A stretch of DNA of 64,000 nucleotides from Hymenobacter puniceus (GTDB lineage: Bacteria; Bacteroidota; Bacteroidia; Cytophagales; Hymenobacteraceae). The position numbers and the translations under genes were made by a program. The stretch covers positions 868,001 to 932,000 of the forward strand of contig NZ_JACSCX010000001.1 in the NCBI RefSeq assembly GCF_014333525.1. Reading direction: 5' to 3'. How positions within the stretch are numbered: the stretch's first letter is position 1; each line of letters starts with the position of its first letter. Below the pieces are notes generated by a model. It saw only the letters and a list, made by a program, of their open reading frames with translations. It did no database searches and was not told where the DNA came from. Positions 17,278-26,442 of the stretch are shown in pieces.

Positions 17278-19398
17278 ATGGAAAAGATTGAAAAGAAGCC
17301 GGCAACGGCGAAACCGGAACTATTGAACCGGGAACTGAGCTGGCTGGCCTTCAACCGGCGTGTGCTGCAGGAAGCCCAGAACCCGCAGGTGCCGCTCCTG
17401 GAACGCCTCAAGTTCATGGCCATTTTCAGCTCCAACCTCGATGAGTATTTCAAGGTGCGGGTAGCTACTTTGCGGCGCCTTGTGAAGCTCAAGAAAAAGA
17501 CCCGTGCCAAGCTGGGCGAAGACCCGGCTGAGCAGCTTAAAAACCTACTGGAAGAAGTGGGCCGCCAGCAGCAGGAGTTCGGCGAAACGTTCCGCACCGG
17601 GCTGCTGCCCGCCCTGCGTGAGCAGCACATCCATCTGGTATCAGAGCACGACCTGAGCGAGGAGCAGCAGCAGTGGGTGCAGCAGTATTTCGAGCAGAAT
17701 GTGCAGGATTTGCTTTCGCCGGTGATTCTCGACGAAAACCTGCACCACCTGTTTCTGAAAGACCAAACGGTATACCTCACCTTTCACCTTACCGAGCCTG
17801 AAGCCGGCAGCAAAAAGAAAAAACACGACGCCGACGAGCGCATGATGGTGATGGAGCTGCCCGCCAAGCGCCACGGCGGCCGTTTTGTGCAGCTGCCTGC
17901 ACAGGGCGCCGAGCGGTATGTAATGTTCCTTGACGACGTGATTCGGTGCTGCGCGCACACGCTGTTCCCTAAGTTTGGGAAGGTGCAGGTACACGCCGTA
18001 AAACTCTCGCGCGACGCCGAACTCGACATCCAGGAAGAAGTATCGGGCAACCTGATGCTCAAGATCAAGAGCAGCCTGCAGAAGCGTGAAACCGGCTACC
18101 CTGCCCGCCTGCTCTACGACCCGGCCATGCCCAAGGCCGTGCTGAAGGCCATGATGCACAAAACCGGCATCAGCAAGGAAGAGCTGGTGGAAGGCAGCCG
18201 CTACCACAACTTCCGCGACTTCTTCGGCTTCCCCGACCTGGGCCTTTCGCACCTTGTGTATGAGCCGCACCCGCCGCTGCCGCACCCCACGCTGCCGCGC
18301 ACCGGCAAGATGCTGCCCGCCATTGCCGAGCGTGACCACCTGCTGAACCTACCCTACCAGTCGTTTGATTACGTGACGCGCCTGCTTACGGAGGCCGCCC
18401 TCGATCCGCAGGTGAGTGGCATCAGCATCACGCTCTACCGCGTGTCCAGCAAGAGCGAAGTGGCCAAGGCGCTGTTGAAAGCCGTGAAAAACGGCAAGCA
18501 AGTGACGGTGGTGGTAGAGCTGAAGGCCCGGTTCGACGAGGAAAGCAATATGTACTGGGCCGAGAAGCTTCAGAAAGCCGGCGCCAACGTCATCTATGGC
18601 ATTCCGGAGTTGAAAGTGCACAGCAAGCTGCTGCTTATTACGCGGGCCGAGGAAGGCCAGAACCGCCTCTACGCCTACCTGAGTACCGGCAACTTCAATG
18701 AAGTAACCAGCAACATCTACGCCGACCACGGCCTGTTCACCAGCGACCCGCGCCTGACCAGCGAGGTGGGCGAGGTGTTCCGCTACTTCAACGACCGCCT
18801 CGACAAAACCGGGCAGTTCGAGCACCTGCTGGTGGCTCCGTTTGAACTGCGCGAGAAGCTGAACGCCCTGATTGATGCCGAAATAGCGCGGGCTCGCAAC
18901 GGCGAGGACGCCTACATCATTCTGAAGCTGAATGCCCTGCAGGACGAACGCATGATTCTGAAGCTCTACGAAGCCAGCACAGCCGGTGTGCGGGTGGAGC
19001 TCCTGATCCGCGGTATTTCGTGTTTGATTCCGGGCCGCGTGGGCCAGAGTGAGAACATCACCCAGCGCGGTATTGTGGACCGTTATCTGGAGCACGCCCG
19101 CCTTTACGTGTTCGGCAACGGCGGCGACGAGAAGCTGTATGTGGCCTCCTCCGACTGGATGGCCCGCAACCTCGACCGCCGGGTAGAAGTGGCTTTCCCC
19201 ATTCTGGATGCCAAATTGCGGACTGAGGTGCGCCATATGCTGGACTTGCAGCGCCAAGACAGCGTGAAGTCGCGCGACTGGCAGAACAACTTCGTGGGGC
19301 CCACCACTGAGGTGGCCGCCAACGCTGCCGTAGTGCGCGCTCAGTTCGACACGTATGCCTGGCTGAAGAAGAACAGCCGCCGCCGCAAAACCGTGTAA
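17278..19398 (+). CDS. ppk1: Polyphosphate kinase 1
   Basis: PPK1 transfers the gamma phosphate of ATP to polyphosphate. The 706-residue protein starts best at ATG 17278 (MEKIEKKPATAKPELLNREL), since the family N-domain begins with NRELSWLAFNRRVLQEA. The middle contains FSSNLDEYFKVR and the PxxSFDYVTRLLTEAALDP block. The two phospholipase D-like halves of the active site are seen, with the autophosphorylated histidine at His448 in ELKVHSKLLL and the second block LYVASSDWMARNLDRRVEV. The length is standard. It is probably cotranscribed with sixA and ends at a hairpin containing CGTCATGC words. Confidence 0.96.
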   Translation: MEKIEKKPATAKPELLNRELSWLAFNRRVLQEAQNPQVPLLERLKFMAIFSSNLDEYFKVRVATLRRLVKLKKKTRAKLGEDPAEQLKNLLEEVGRQQQEFGETFRTGLLPALREQHIHLVSEHDLSEEQQQWVQQYFEQNVQDLLSPVILDENLHHLFLKDQTVYLTFHLTEPEAGSKKKKHDADERMMVMELPAKRHGGRFVQLPAQGAERYVMFLDDVIRCCAHTLFPKFGKVQVHAVKLSRDAELDIQEEVSGNLMLKIKSSLQKRETGYPARLLYDPAMPKAVLKAMMHKTGISKEELVEGSRYHNFRDFFGFPDLGLSHLVYEPHPPLPHPTLPRTGKMLPAIAERDHLLNLPYQSFDYVTRLLTEAALDPQVSGISITLYRVSSKSEVAKALLKAVKNGKQVTVVVELKARFDEESNMYWAEKLQKAGANVIYGIPELKVHSKLLLITRAEEGQNRLYAYLSTGNFNEVTSNIYADHGLFTSDPRLTSEVGEVFRYFNDRLDKTGQFEHLLVAPFELREKLNALIDAEIARARNGEDAYIILKLNALQDERMILKLYEASTAGVRVELLIRGISCLIPGRVGQSENITQRGIVDRYLEHARLYVFGNGGDEKLYVASSDWMARNLDRRVEVAFPILDAKLRTEVRHMLDLQRQDSVKSRDWQNNFVGPTTEVAANAAVVRAQFDTYAWLKKNSRRRKTV

Positions 19399-19413
19399 CT
19401 GGCATTTGATTGG

Positions 19414-19457
19414 AAGAACGTCATGCGGAGGCGGCGCCTCTGCATGACGTTCTTTTG
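19414..19457 (+). terminator. Palindromic terminator after ppk1
   Basis: AAGAACGTCATGC and GCATGACGTTCTTTT form a 13-bp outer stem around an inner GAGGC/GCCTC stem, with a T tract at the end. The outer stem uses the same CGTCATGC word as the interspersed palindrome family, so it may be a shortened member used as a terminator. Confidence 0.8.
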
Positions 19458-19512
19458 CTTTATCATAGCACCTGCTAAACACAACCTTCACACGGAAGTA
19501 ACACAGGAACAG

Positions 19513-19520
19513 TACCTTTG
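19513..19520 (+). promoter_or_regulatory. Bacteroidota -7 box upstream of the DUF3850 gene
   Basis: TACCTTTG is an exact TAnnTTTG match, 134 bases before the ATG at 19654, leaving a 5' leader of roughly 125 bases in which I see no ORF of note. Confidence 0.6.
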
Positions 19521-19653
19521 TGCTGCCCGCTGCCCTGTGCCGGCCGGCGGGCCCGCGGCAACCAACGCCGCACGCATCAGGTAAAATGCCCTGATAGCCA
19601 CCCTTCGGCAGCTTGCCAGAACGGTTTCTGTTTCACCTTAGCACTTCCACATC

Positions 19654-19986
19654 ATGTTGTATTCTTCCTCCGCCACCCGTTTTGCCACGGCTCTTACACC
19701 TACCTTCCACGAGCTGAAAGTTTGGCCCGCGTGCTTCGCTGCCGTCCTCGATGGCCGCAAGGCCTTCGATGTGCGCTTCAATGACCGGGACTACCAGATC
19801 GGGGATGCGGTGCTGCTGCGCGAGTACGAGCCCGAAAGCGAACAATACAGTGGCCGAAGTACCGAGCGCTGGATCAGCTACCTGCTGCAGGGTGGCGCTT
19901 TCGGCCTGGAAAATGGCTGGTGCGTGCTGGGCCTTGCCGAGCATCCGCCCTTGCCAGCCGGCGTGAGCGACACGCGCCTCTGGTAA
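19654..19986 (+). CDS. DUF3850 (ASCH-like) protein
   Basis: This 110-residue protein carries the DUF3850 pattern HELKVWPACFAAVLDGRKAF, then VRFNDRDYQIGDAVLLREYEP and a C-terminal GWCVLGLAE strand. These belong to the ASCH/PUA-like beta-barrel superfamily, which is associated with RNA binding; no precise role is known. The residue pattern K-x-WP, E/D-VR-x-NDR-x-F/Y is intact. A few N-terminal residues (MLYSSSATRFATALTPT) precede the domain and could be a start-site error, but no later ATG exists before HELK. It is a single gene between ppk1 and the STAS cluster. Confidence 0.85.
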   Translation: MLYSSSATRFATALTPTFHELKVWPACFAAVLDGRKAFDVRFNDRDYQIGDAVLLREYEPESEQYSGRSTERWISYLLQGGAFGLENGWCVLGLAEHPPLPAGVSDTRLW

Positions 19987-20082
19987 AATAACAGCCTGGA
20001 TGCCGCTTTCGTTGGCAAAGTCTTCTTTACACCGCCCTCTGCCCGACAGCAGCGGGCGGTGTTGTTTTGCAGCGGCGTGAAT

Positions 20083-20514
20083 TCAGGTCAGCTGTTCCGA
20101 GCTGCTATGCACGGAGCGCAGCCATTCTTCCGCCGATTCCACTGTATCAAAAAGCTGAAGGGTTAGCTGAGGGCCAAAGGCAGTGTCGGCCAGCGTAGCC
20201 GCTTCGTCCAGGAGGTCGTGCGGCTGCACCACGTGGGCAATGTAGCGCAAGCCCAGCCGCACGGCCTGCGGAGCCCACACACTGCGCAGCCACTCCATCG
20301 AATCAAACCAGGGGCCGGAAAGCTGGCTGTTGTCGTTGAGCAGATACGGGCAGTGCAGTTGCTGCATGGCATCCAGGAAGCGGGCTGCCCCATTGTAGGC
20401 TTCGTGCGGATCGATGTAGCCTAACCAAGTAGCCCGCAACCAACCGTCGGCTTCGTCATAGTCAAGCGTGCAGCTGCTGCCGTCAACCTGGTCGAGATGC
20501 TTAGAAATACGCAT
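20083..20514 (-). CDS. SpoIIAA/STAS-like small protein
   Basis: This 143-residue soluble protein starts MRISKHLDQVDGSSCTLDYD. It shows a WLRATWLGYIDPHEAY strand-helix pattern, a central PYLLNDNSQLSGPWFDSMEWL segment and a C-terminal LQLFDTVESAEEWL. This is the layout of the SpoIIAA-like STAS proteins that are abundant in Hymenobacter-type genomes. The conserved tail (xLF-x-[DS]-x-[EA]-x-A-x-x-WL) is also seen in the two broken plus-strand genes that lie divergent from it. Function is unknown; a regulatory or anchoring role is only a family guess. Confidence 0.65.
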   Translation of the reverse strand: MRISKHLDQVDGSSCTLDYDEADGWLRATWLGYIDPHEAYNGAARFLDAMQQLHCPYLLNDNSQLSGPWFDSMEWLRSVWAPQAVRLGLRYIAHVVQPHDLLDEAATLADTAFGPQLTLQLFDTVESAEEWLRSVHSSSEQLT

Positions 20515-20634
20515 AATACAGGGAGATTAGAAGGGAGAAGTCCATTAACGCAAGATGCCTGATGCAGGGTTGCTGGGCCAGGCAATCAATCTGGCAACTC
20601 GGCGGAGCCAGTTGGCGCCTGCCTACAGGCTGCC

Positions 20635-20712
20635 ATGAACCTAGACCGGGGCTACGACGTGGCATTTTTCAACGACGAAGGCGTGGCTACCAATTGGCCG
20701 CTGGCGCACTAG
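20635..20712 (+). pseudogene. Tail remnant of an STAS-like gene
   Basis: The reading frame ending at TAG 20710-20712 encodes ...DRGYDVAFFNDEGVATNWPL. This matches the C-terminal tail pattern of the neighbouring STAS-like proteins (compare YRMRLFVDEGEAMLWL encoded near 21150-21200). No matching N-terminal part precedes it, although the frame stays open for some codons upstream. I read it as the end of a gene whose front has been deleted. Confidence 0.45.
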
Positions 20713-20798
20713 CCTTAGGCTGGCTGACAGGCCGCGGTGGGCATTTTAGATGCCAAAATGGGTTGGACTGGAGGACGCCATTTTACTATCTTGTTGGC

Positions 20799-21210
20799 AT
20801 GTCAACTCCCACCTGCCAGATTCTGCACCGCCCCGACTTGCACCTTACGGTAGCCCGCTGGCTTTCTGATGCACCGCTGCCCACGCTGCAGAACGATTTC
20901 GAGGAAGTGCTGCGCGAAGCCCGGCAGCAGCCCGCAGGCAAGTGGCTGCTGGACGTCCGGCGCCGCGACGACGTACCGCTGGGGCTGGTGCACTGGACAA
21001 CTAATGATTTTTTTTCCGCGGGCAGCCAGCTTGCTGCCAGTGCCACTGCGTGTTGCCGCGTTGGCGTCGCCGGCCCGCATGAGCCGCTACGACGAGTCGG
21101 GCCCGCTGCAGGCCGGGTTGGTGTATGGCCTCGACCCCGCACGCCCCTACCGGATGCGTCTTTTCGTGGATGAAGGCGAGGCCATGCTCTGGCTGACAGA
21201 AGAAGATTGA
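20799..21210 (+). pseudogene. STAS-like gene broken by a frameshift in an 8-T run
   Basis: From ATG 20799 the frame encodes MSTPTCQILHRPDLHLTVAR and continues to ...VHWTTNDFF, then leaves the family pattern at the run of eight T residues at 21008-21015. Reading on in the next frame restores it: PRAASLLPVPLRVAALASPA through YRMRLFVDEGEAMLWLTEED with a stop at 21208-21210. Removing one T would join the two parts into a single protein of about 136 residues, similar in shape to the product of 20083-20514. The break may be a true mutation, a slippage site that allows phase-variable or programmed expression, or a sequencing error. Confidence 0.75.
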
Positions 21211-21267
21211 CCATTGCTGCCGGACGAGCCCTACGCCACTACCAGCTGTGTGCCGGTGTCTCTTTCA

Positions 21268-21330
21268 CGAATATACCGAGGCCCCAACCTGCTACCAGAC
21301 TGGCAGTAGGTTGGGGCCTCAGTATATTCG
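21268..21330. terminator. Long bidirectional hairpin terminator
   Basis: A 63-base inverted repeat with arms of about 30 bases (CGAATATAC...GAGGCCCCAACC and its complement) and only a few mismatches lies between the convergent STAS-like gene and the outer-membrane protein gene. It begins 14 bases after the latter's stop codon and most likely ends transcription from both sides. Confidence 0.8.
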
Positions 21331-21343
21331 TTTAGCCGATAAG

Positions 21344-22450
21344 CTACTTCTTCAGGAGCTTGCGTGGGGGCACAATGAACAGCTCCAGCGAAGCGTAGGG
21401 CGCGCCGGCGAATTTGCTGTCGATGATTTTTTCCCGGTCGGCATTGGTACGGTCGAAAGCGTCGAAAGCGTAGTTGTAGCGGTAGCCGGCTTCGGCCCCA
21501 AACCAGATAAAATCATAGATTTCCCGCTCCCAGCGGCCCCGGAATTTCACTTCTGTTTCGCGTAGCTCCAGTGTGCGCAGCGGCTGCTTGTCGGGCTGGC
21601 TTTGGCGCACCAGCGGGTTGTTCAGCTTCACAATGTAGTTGAAGCCATCGACGGAGTAGCCGGCAAAGAACAACGACTTAGGCGAAGCATTGTAGCGCGC
21701 TGTAATGCGGGCCGGAAACAAGGCCTCTACACCCCAGCGGCTGTTGAAAGTGCGGTTGTAGAGTACGGCCGGGTATACGCTCTGCCGCCCAAACGTGTAG
21801 CCCAGCTGCAGACCTACGCCCCAGGAGAAAGTGGGGCTGCGCTTCCAGCCGTACAGAAACTCCGACGACACCCGCAGGTAGTCGCTCACACTCAGCGCCG
21901 ACGAGGTATAGTCGCCGCTCAGCTCGCCCTTTACCCGGAAAATGTACCAGTTTACCTCGTTCACGGGCCGGATAACGGCCAGTTGGGCACCCAGGGTTTT
22001 AAGGGCTTTGTTTTCGATGTTGTCGTATAGCTCGTAGCGGGTAGGCGTGCTGCGAAACTGAAATTCTTCCCGCTCGTAGTTCACGCCCATAATCAGCTTG
22101 AGGTGAGGGTGGTTGAGCATCGGGATATAGCCCTTAATCACCAGCCGGGCGTTTTTCTTGGCATCCGCCGAAAAGTCGCTGAGGCCTACCACCTGCGCGT
22201 TGGATGTCACCCCGAACGTGGGCATCCGCTCATAATGGAAAATCAGGCCCTTACTGGGGCCCATGCCCACCACCGAAGGCGTGGCAAACTCCTGTCGGCG
22301 CACGTCGCCGGTGGCAGTGGTGTCGCCAGGGCCGGGGGCCGGGCGCGGAAATACCGGTGTCGGCGATACAGGAGGCGTCTGCTGGGCCAGGGCCGGAACG
22401 GCACCCAGCAACGCGAGTAGCGGCAACGTGCGGCGGATGGATGAAAGCAT
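21344..22450 (-). CDS. Outer-membrane beta-barrel protein (DUF6268-like)
   Basis: This 368-residue protein has a signal peptide (MLSSIRRTLPLLALLGAVPALAQ) followed by a Pro-rich stretch (residues 25-45). The rest alternates short amphipathic strands rich in Tyr, Phe, Arg and Asn (NWYIFRVKGELSGDY, FSWGVGLQLGYTFG, FFAGYSVDGFNYIVKL, FIWFGAEAGYRYNYAFD). It ends with a basic LLKK instead of the usual final Phe. This is the composition of an outer-membrane barrel, and the segment ARYNASPKSLFFAGYSVDG recalls DUF6268 proteins. Function is unknown. It lies 95 bases downstream of the metallophosphoesterase-barrel gene on the same strand. Confidence 0.7.
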   Translation of the reverse strand: MLSSIRRTLPLLALLGAVPALAQQTPPVSPTPVFPRPAPGPGDTTATGDVRRQEFATPSVVGMGPSKGLIFHYERMPTFGVTSNAQVVGLSDFSADAKKNARLVIKGYIPMLNHPHLKLIMGVNYEREEFQFRSTPTRYELYDNIENKALKTLGAQLAVIRPVNEVNWYIFRVKGELSGDYTSSALSVSDYLRVSSEFLYGWKRSPTFSWGVGLQLGYTFGRQSVYPAVLYNRTFNSRWGVEALFPARITARYNASPKSLFFAGYSVDGFNYIVKLNNPLVRQSQPDKQPLRTLELRETEVKFRGRWEREIYDFIWFGAEAGYRYNYAFDAFDRTNADREKIIDSKFAGAPYASLELFIVPPRKLLKK

Positions 22451-22545
22451 TATAAAAAGTAATAGCGTGTGGGCAGGCGTAGGGAGCAGGTAGTGTCAAC
22501 AGCTGGCAGAGCTTTCAGCGAGGCCGAAAGCACTGGCATATGCTG

Positions 22546-25500
22546 CTAGAACAGAAAGTCGAAGCCCACAAACACCAGGTTTTCTTCCCCTACGGAATAG
22601 GTGGCATTAATGACGGCCTGCTTGAGCACATCCACCCAAACTCCACCACCAAATGCCGTGTGGAAGGCCTTCAAACCGGTTTTCACATCGTACGGTGAAT
22701 ACACGCGGGCAGCATCGGTGAGGCCCAGGATACCGAACTTGCCGGGCACGAGGTAGGCGTTGAACTCGAAGAGCTGTATGCGCACCTCAGCGTTGGCGAA
22801 TACGGAGCTGCGGCCGGCATAACGGGTGCGGCGGTAGCCGCGCAGGTTGGAAGTGCCGCCCAGCGTGTTGGCCTGGTAGAAGCGGTAGTCGCCGAAGTTG
22901 CGCGAGCCCCCGATGCGGCCCGCCCAGGTCAGCTGGAACGGAAAGTTGGGCGAGAGGTAGAACCGGAATTCCGAGCTGGCGCGGCCGTACTTGAGCTGCT
23001 CGGCATTAAGCTGGTAGTTGTACTCGATGGCGTTGTACCAGCGCAGGCCAATGCGCGGGTTCTTCGGCGACGAAGCCGCGTCGATGTTGAGGTAGGCGCG
23101 GCCACCGAGGTAGCGGTTCATCTGGAAGTCGGAGCTACGGATACCCAAGCCGGCATCCTGGAAGCCGTTGTTGTTTTCATCAAGGCCGCGAGCAATTTCG
23201 CTGCCGATGGGCAAGCGGCTCACCCGAAACTGGTCGTACTGCGGGCCCACACCGAACTTCATGAAGCTGAATACGTCGCGCTCCAGCATGGGGCTAATGT
23301 AGAAGCGCGAGAATCGCACTCGGTATGTTTCGTTGATTTCGCGGTTGCGCGTGCGGCCGGCGCCGTTGCGGTCCAGGATATTGCGTGAGTCGTTGCCTTC
23401 GCCAAAGTAGTTGTAAAGCAGCTGCGGGCCATACACCTGAGCATTCACGCGCAAGTCATACTTGCCTACCACATCCACGAAATGCCCAAGGTAGCGCACG
23501 TTGTAAGCTTGCTGCGAAGGCGAGTAGTTGGCGGCCAGGCTTTGCTCGGTGGCATAGGGCTCTTTGCGGAAGCCATAGGTGCGGTACACGGCCCCGCCCC
23601 CAAAGAACAGCCGGTCGTCGATGTTGTAGCCGAAATACAGCGTTGGGCCGAAGTAGTTGAGCGTGTAGTCTTTGCGGTTGGAACGGTTGTGTACATCGTA
23701 GCGGCTCACGTCGATGCCGGGCTCGGTGCGCAGGCGCGTGTCGCGGCCCGGAGTTATTACGTTGCCACTGTCGGCGTCGTAGATGTGGGTGTAGCGGCGG
23801 AAGCCTGCCACATTGGACCGGTCCGTAATGGAGTCCTTATCGGTGCCAGCAATGATGCGCAAGCGGGGGCCGCTCTGCACATCGCCCTTCACGTCGTAGA
23901 TATCCTCGCCTTCGAAGCCGTAGAGGCGCAGCTCCTTGGTGACGTCGTTCTCAAAGGTGCGGTCGAACAGCGTCTTGGTCAGTTCACCTTCCTTGTTGAT
24001 CTTCTGCACCGTCACGCGGGTTTTGTCGTCGGGGAGGCGCTCCACCACAAACTTCTCCCGCTTCTTGGAGCCTTTCACTTCAGCCACCTTGTTGAGCATG
24101 GTGTAATAGTCGGCGGCCACTTCGGGCAGCAGGTCGCGGCGGCTTTTCAGCTTGCCGATGATTTCCTGGGCGTGCAAATCGTAAATCTGCTTGGGCCACC
24201 GCTCCCGGAAGGCCTTCTCGATTACCTCGTCAGTGAGGGCCGCTTTCATTTCTTCGGCTTCCTTCACCCACTGCTCACGGCTCACGGAGGCCAAGTACAC
24301 CCGGTCGTTGCTGAGGGCGGTCAGGTTGAGGCCTTTCCAGTCATCGTAGTCTTTGCCGAAGTTCTGGAAGTTGCGGATGGCCCACTTGCGCGAGGCTAGG
24401 TACGGAAACAGGCCGTCGCCCTTGAAGAAAGCCACGTCCCGGTCTTCGGGCACGGCCGTAAACTTCCGGTCGCCGTCTTTGTCTTTTTTCTCGGCCCAGC
24501 GCCACTGGTCTTCGTGCCGGTCCCAGTCGCCGATCCACATATCAAAGAGGCGCGAACGGGCAAAGGCCTTTTCGTTGACGCGGTTGTCGTTGTCGTCGGT
24601 GATGCGCTCAAACACTTTGTCGGTGCCCACCAGATTTTTGGCGTTGCCGAGCGAGGCTACGTTGTCCTGGTTTTCGTTGGCATCTTCCTCGATAGCGCCG
24701 GGCTTATTGGCAAACTGCTCCAGGTACTGGCCCAGCAGTGGGTCTTGCGGAATAAAGCGCAGCTCGGGGTTGGTGTGCAGGATGCCCGCGGCCGAGGCCA
24801 GCGGCGGCACAGGCAACGACGAATACGGGTGCTGCGCCGAAATCTGGTCCTGCAGAATATCGGCGGCCGCGCCGGAGCGCAACGCCTCCGGCAGCACTGC
24901 CGAAGGGTCTTTGTTGAGGCTGCGAATCGTGAACAGGCGGCCTTCCTCGTTGCGTACTTTCAGCGAGGCCGTCTGCTTGCCCCCACCGATTTTGTAGGGT
25001 GTCAGGCCGCCTTTCTCGGTGGCCAGATCCAGCACCGGGAAGGTTACGGGCGTGGCCCACTCCTGGCGGTAATGCTCCCCGAACAGAAACTTATGGAAGC
25101 TGCTGCGGTCGGCGTAGCGCGGGTTTACTGCCACCGTCACGGTAGAGTCGCGGAAGTCGGGGCGTGGGGCGGCGGGGGCGGCAGCTGGGCCATTTTCAGC
25201 TACCATAGGCTGCGCATACAGCGGCGTACGGAACACCAGGCGGCCGGTTTCGCCGGCTCCTTCCGGAATCCAGAACTCCACCCAGGCCTGGCCATCTTCG
25301 TAGTAGTTGACACGCGCAAAGCCTTTCTCCTTGTCCGAGAAGTTGGCATCGGCGTCGCGACCGGCGCGCACGTGCTGGGTTTTGCAGCCCGAGCCGCTCA
25401 CAATGTGGTGATACGTGCTGGCCTTGAAGTACTGCAGGTTGTGCTCGTGCCCGGCTGCGTAGACGATGTTGGGGTGCTTGGCGAAAATATCCTCCAACCC

Positions 25501-26442
25501 TTTCTTATACGCCTGGTAGAGCGGGTGCGGAATGTCCTGCGAGATGCCGCCGTATTTGCGCGCAAACGGATACACCGACCCAATGATGGGCATTGGCAGA
25601 AACGCGTACTTGTAGACGATGCTCAGCGGAAACAGATGGTCGCCCAGGGTGAAGAATCCTCCATGGATGCCATCAGACAAGAGTGGATGGTGCGCAATCA
25701 CCATGATGTTCTTGTCCTTATTCTGCGTGATAATATCTTCAAGCTGGGTGAAAAAGTCGGTTTCGTTGGCTACACCGCAGCCGCTATTAGAACCGTAGGG
25801 GCGCTCAGACTCGCCCTGCAAAAACCACTGCGAGTTGATGGCAATCAGCACCACATTGTCTTGCAGGCGCACCTCAAACGGACCCGGGCAAGCGTTGCGC
25901 GGGATGAAGAAGTCGCCGGTATAGGAAAACGCCGCCGAGTCGTTGGTCATAAAGTCCTCTACAAACCGCTGCTGGCGGTTTACCTGGTCTACAGCGCCCG
26001 CGCGGCCTTGCTTCCAGTCGTGGTTTCCCGGAATCATGTATTTCTCGCCCTGGTAGCCACGCAGCACATTCAGCTGGTCTACAATCCGGCGTTCTGATTC
26101 TTTGCGGTCGTAGGCGCCTTCTTCGGGCATGCCATACTCGTAGATATTGTCGCCGAGGTAGATGGCCGTGCTTTTAGGGCCCGCCGCCATAATCTGTTTG
26201 CGCAGGTAGTTCAGCGAAGGTTCTCCGCCCTTATCGGCCGCAATGGGCTTGCCCACGTCACCAATCAGAAATACAGAGTATTTGATTTTGGCGCTGTCGG
26301 GCGGCGTGCTGGCTTCCCACTTTTCACTGCCGTGGTTGTAGTTGGGGCGAGTAGGGTGCGGGCTTTGATCTGGTTTTTGTGCCCAGGCCGGAGCACTACA
26401 CGCAGCCAGCAGTAAGCCACAGGAAATTAAAAAATGCTTCAT
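22546..26442 (-). CDS. Metallophosphoesterase / kinase-like / Omp85 barrel composite protein
   Basis: The 1,298-residue protein has an exported N-terminus with a good lipobox (LAAC, Cys15) or an alternative cleavage at AWAQ. Residues 55-400 are a calcineurin-like phosphoesterase with the metal motifs GDVG (Asp62), GDN (98-100), GNHDW (139-143), AHHPLLSDG and AGHEHNLQ. Around residues 560-720 is a region with IGDWDRHEDQWRW near 638 and VPEDRDVAFF about 20 residues later. It resembles the catalytic DRH...DxG pattern of HipA/FAM20/CotH-type kinases. The last about 430 residues form a BamA/ShlB-type surface antigen barrel (NLRGYRRTRYAGRSS, ending FVGFDFLF). The barrel anchors the enzyme parts in the outer membrane. 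The kinase-like reading is an inference. Confidence 0.85.
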   Translation of the reverse strand: MKHFLISCGLLLAACSAPAWAQKPDQSPHPTRPNYNHGSEKWEASTPPDSAKIKYSVFLIGDVGKPIAADKGGEPSLNYLRKQIMAAGPKSTAIYLGDNIYEYGMPEEGAYDRKESERRIVDQLNVLRGYQGEKYMIPGNHDWKQGRAGAVDQVNRQQRFVEDFMTNDSAAFSYTGDFFIPRNACPGPFEVRLQDNVVLIAINSQWFLQGESERPYGSNSGCGVANETDFFTQLEDIITQNKDKNIMVIAHHPLLSDGIHGGFFTLGDHLFPLSIVYKYAFLPMPIIGSVYPFARKYGGISQDIPHPLYQAYKKGLEDIFAKHPNIVYAAGHEHNLQYFKASTYHHIVSGSGCKTQHVRAGRDADANFSDKEKGFARVNYYEDGQAWVEFWIPEGAGETGRLVFRTPLYAQPMVAENGPAAAPAAPRPDFRDSTVTVAVNPRYADRSSFHKFLFGEHYRQEWATPVTFPVLDLATEKGGLTPYKIGGGKQTASLKVRNEEGRLFTIRSLNKDPSAVLPEALRSGAAADILQDQISAQHPYSSLPVPPLASAAGILHTNPELRFIPQDPLLGQYLEQFANKPGAIEEDANENQDNVASLGNAKNLVGTDKVFERITDDNDNRVNEKAFARSRLFDMWIGDWDRHEDQWRWAEKKDKDGDRKFTAVPEDRDVAFFKGDGLFPYLASRKWAIRNFQNFGKDYDDWKGLNLTALSNDRVYLASVSREQWVKEAEEMKAALTDEVIEKAFRERWPKQIYDLHAQEIIGKLKSRRDLLPEVAADYYTMLNKVAEVKGSKKREKFVVERLPDDKTRVTVQKINKEGELTKTLFDRTFENDVTKELRLYGFEGEDIYDVKGDVQSGPRLRIIAGTDKDSITDRSNVAGFRRYTHIYDADSGNVITPGRDTRLRTEPGIDVSRYDVHNRSNRKDYTLNYFGPTLYFGYNIDDRLFFGGGAVYRTYGFRKEPYATEQSLAANYSPSQQAYNVRYLGHFVDVVGKYDLRVNAQVYGPQLLYNYFGEGNDSRNILDRNGAGRTRNREINETYRVRFSRFYISPMLERDVFSFMKFGVGPQYDQFRVSRLPIGSEIARGLDENNNGFQDAGLGIRSSDFQMNRYLGGRAYLNIDAASSPKNPRIGLRWYNAIEYNYQLNAEQLKYGRASSEFRFYLSPNFPFQLTWAGRIGGSRNFGDYRFYQANTLGGTSNLRGYRRTRYAGRSSVFANAEVRIQLFEFNAYLVPGKFGILGLTDAARVYSPYDVKTGLKAFHTAFGGGVWVDVLKQAVINATYSVGEENLVFVGFDFLF

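Noticed and set aside
18349..19491. A 380-codon minus-strand open frame
   Set aside because: It is antisense to ppk1 including the catalytic histidine block; shadow of codon bias.
24514..26097. A 527-codon plus-strand open frame
   Set aside because: It lies opposite the metallophosphoesterase domain, whose motifs are intact. The antisense protein shows no domain pattern.
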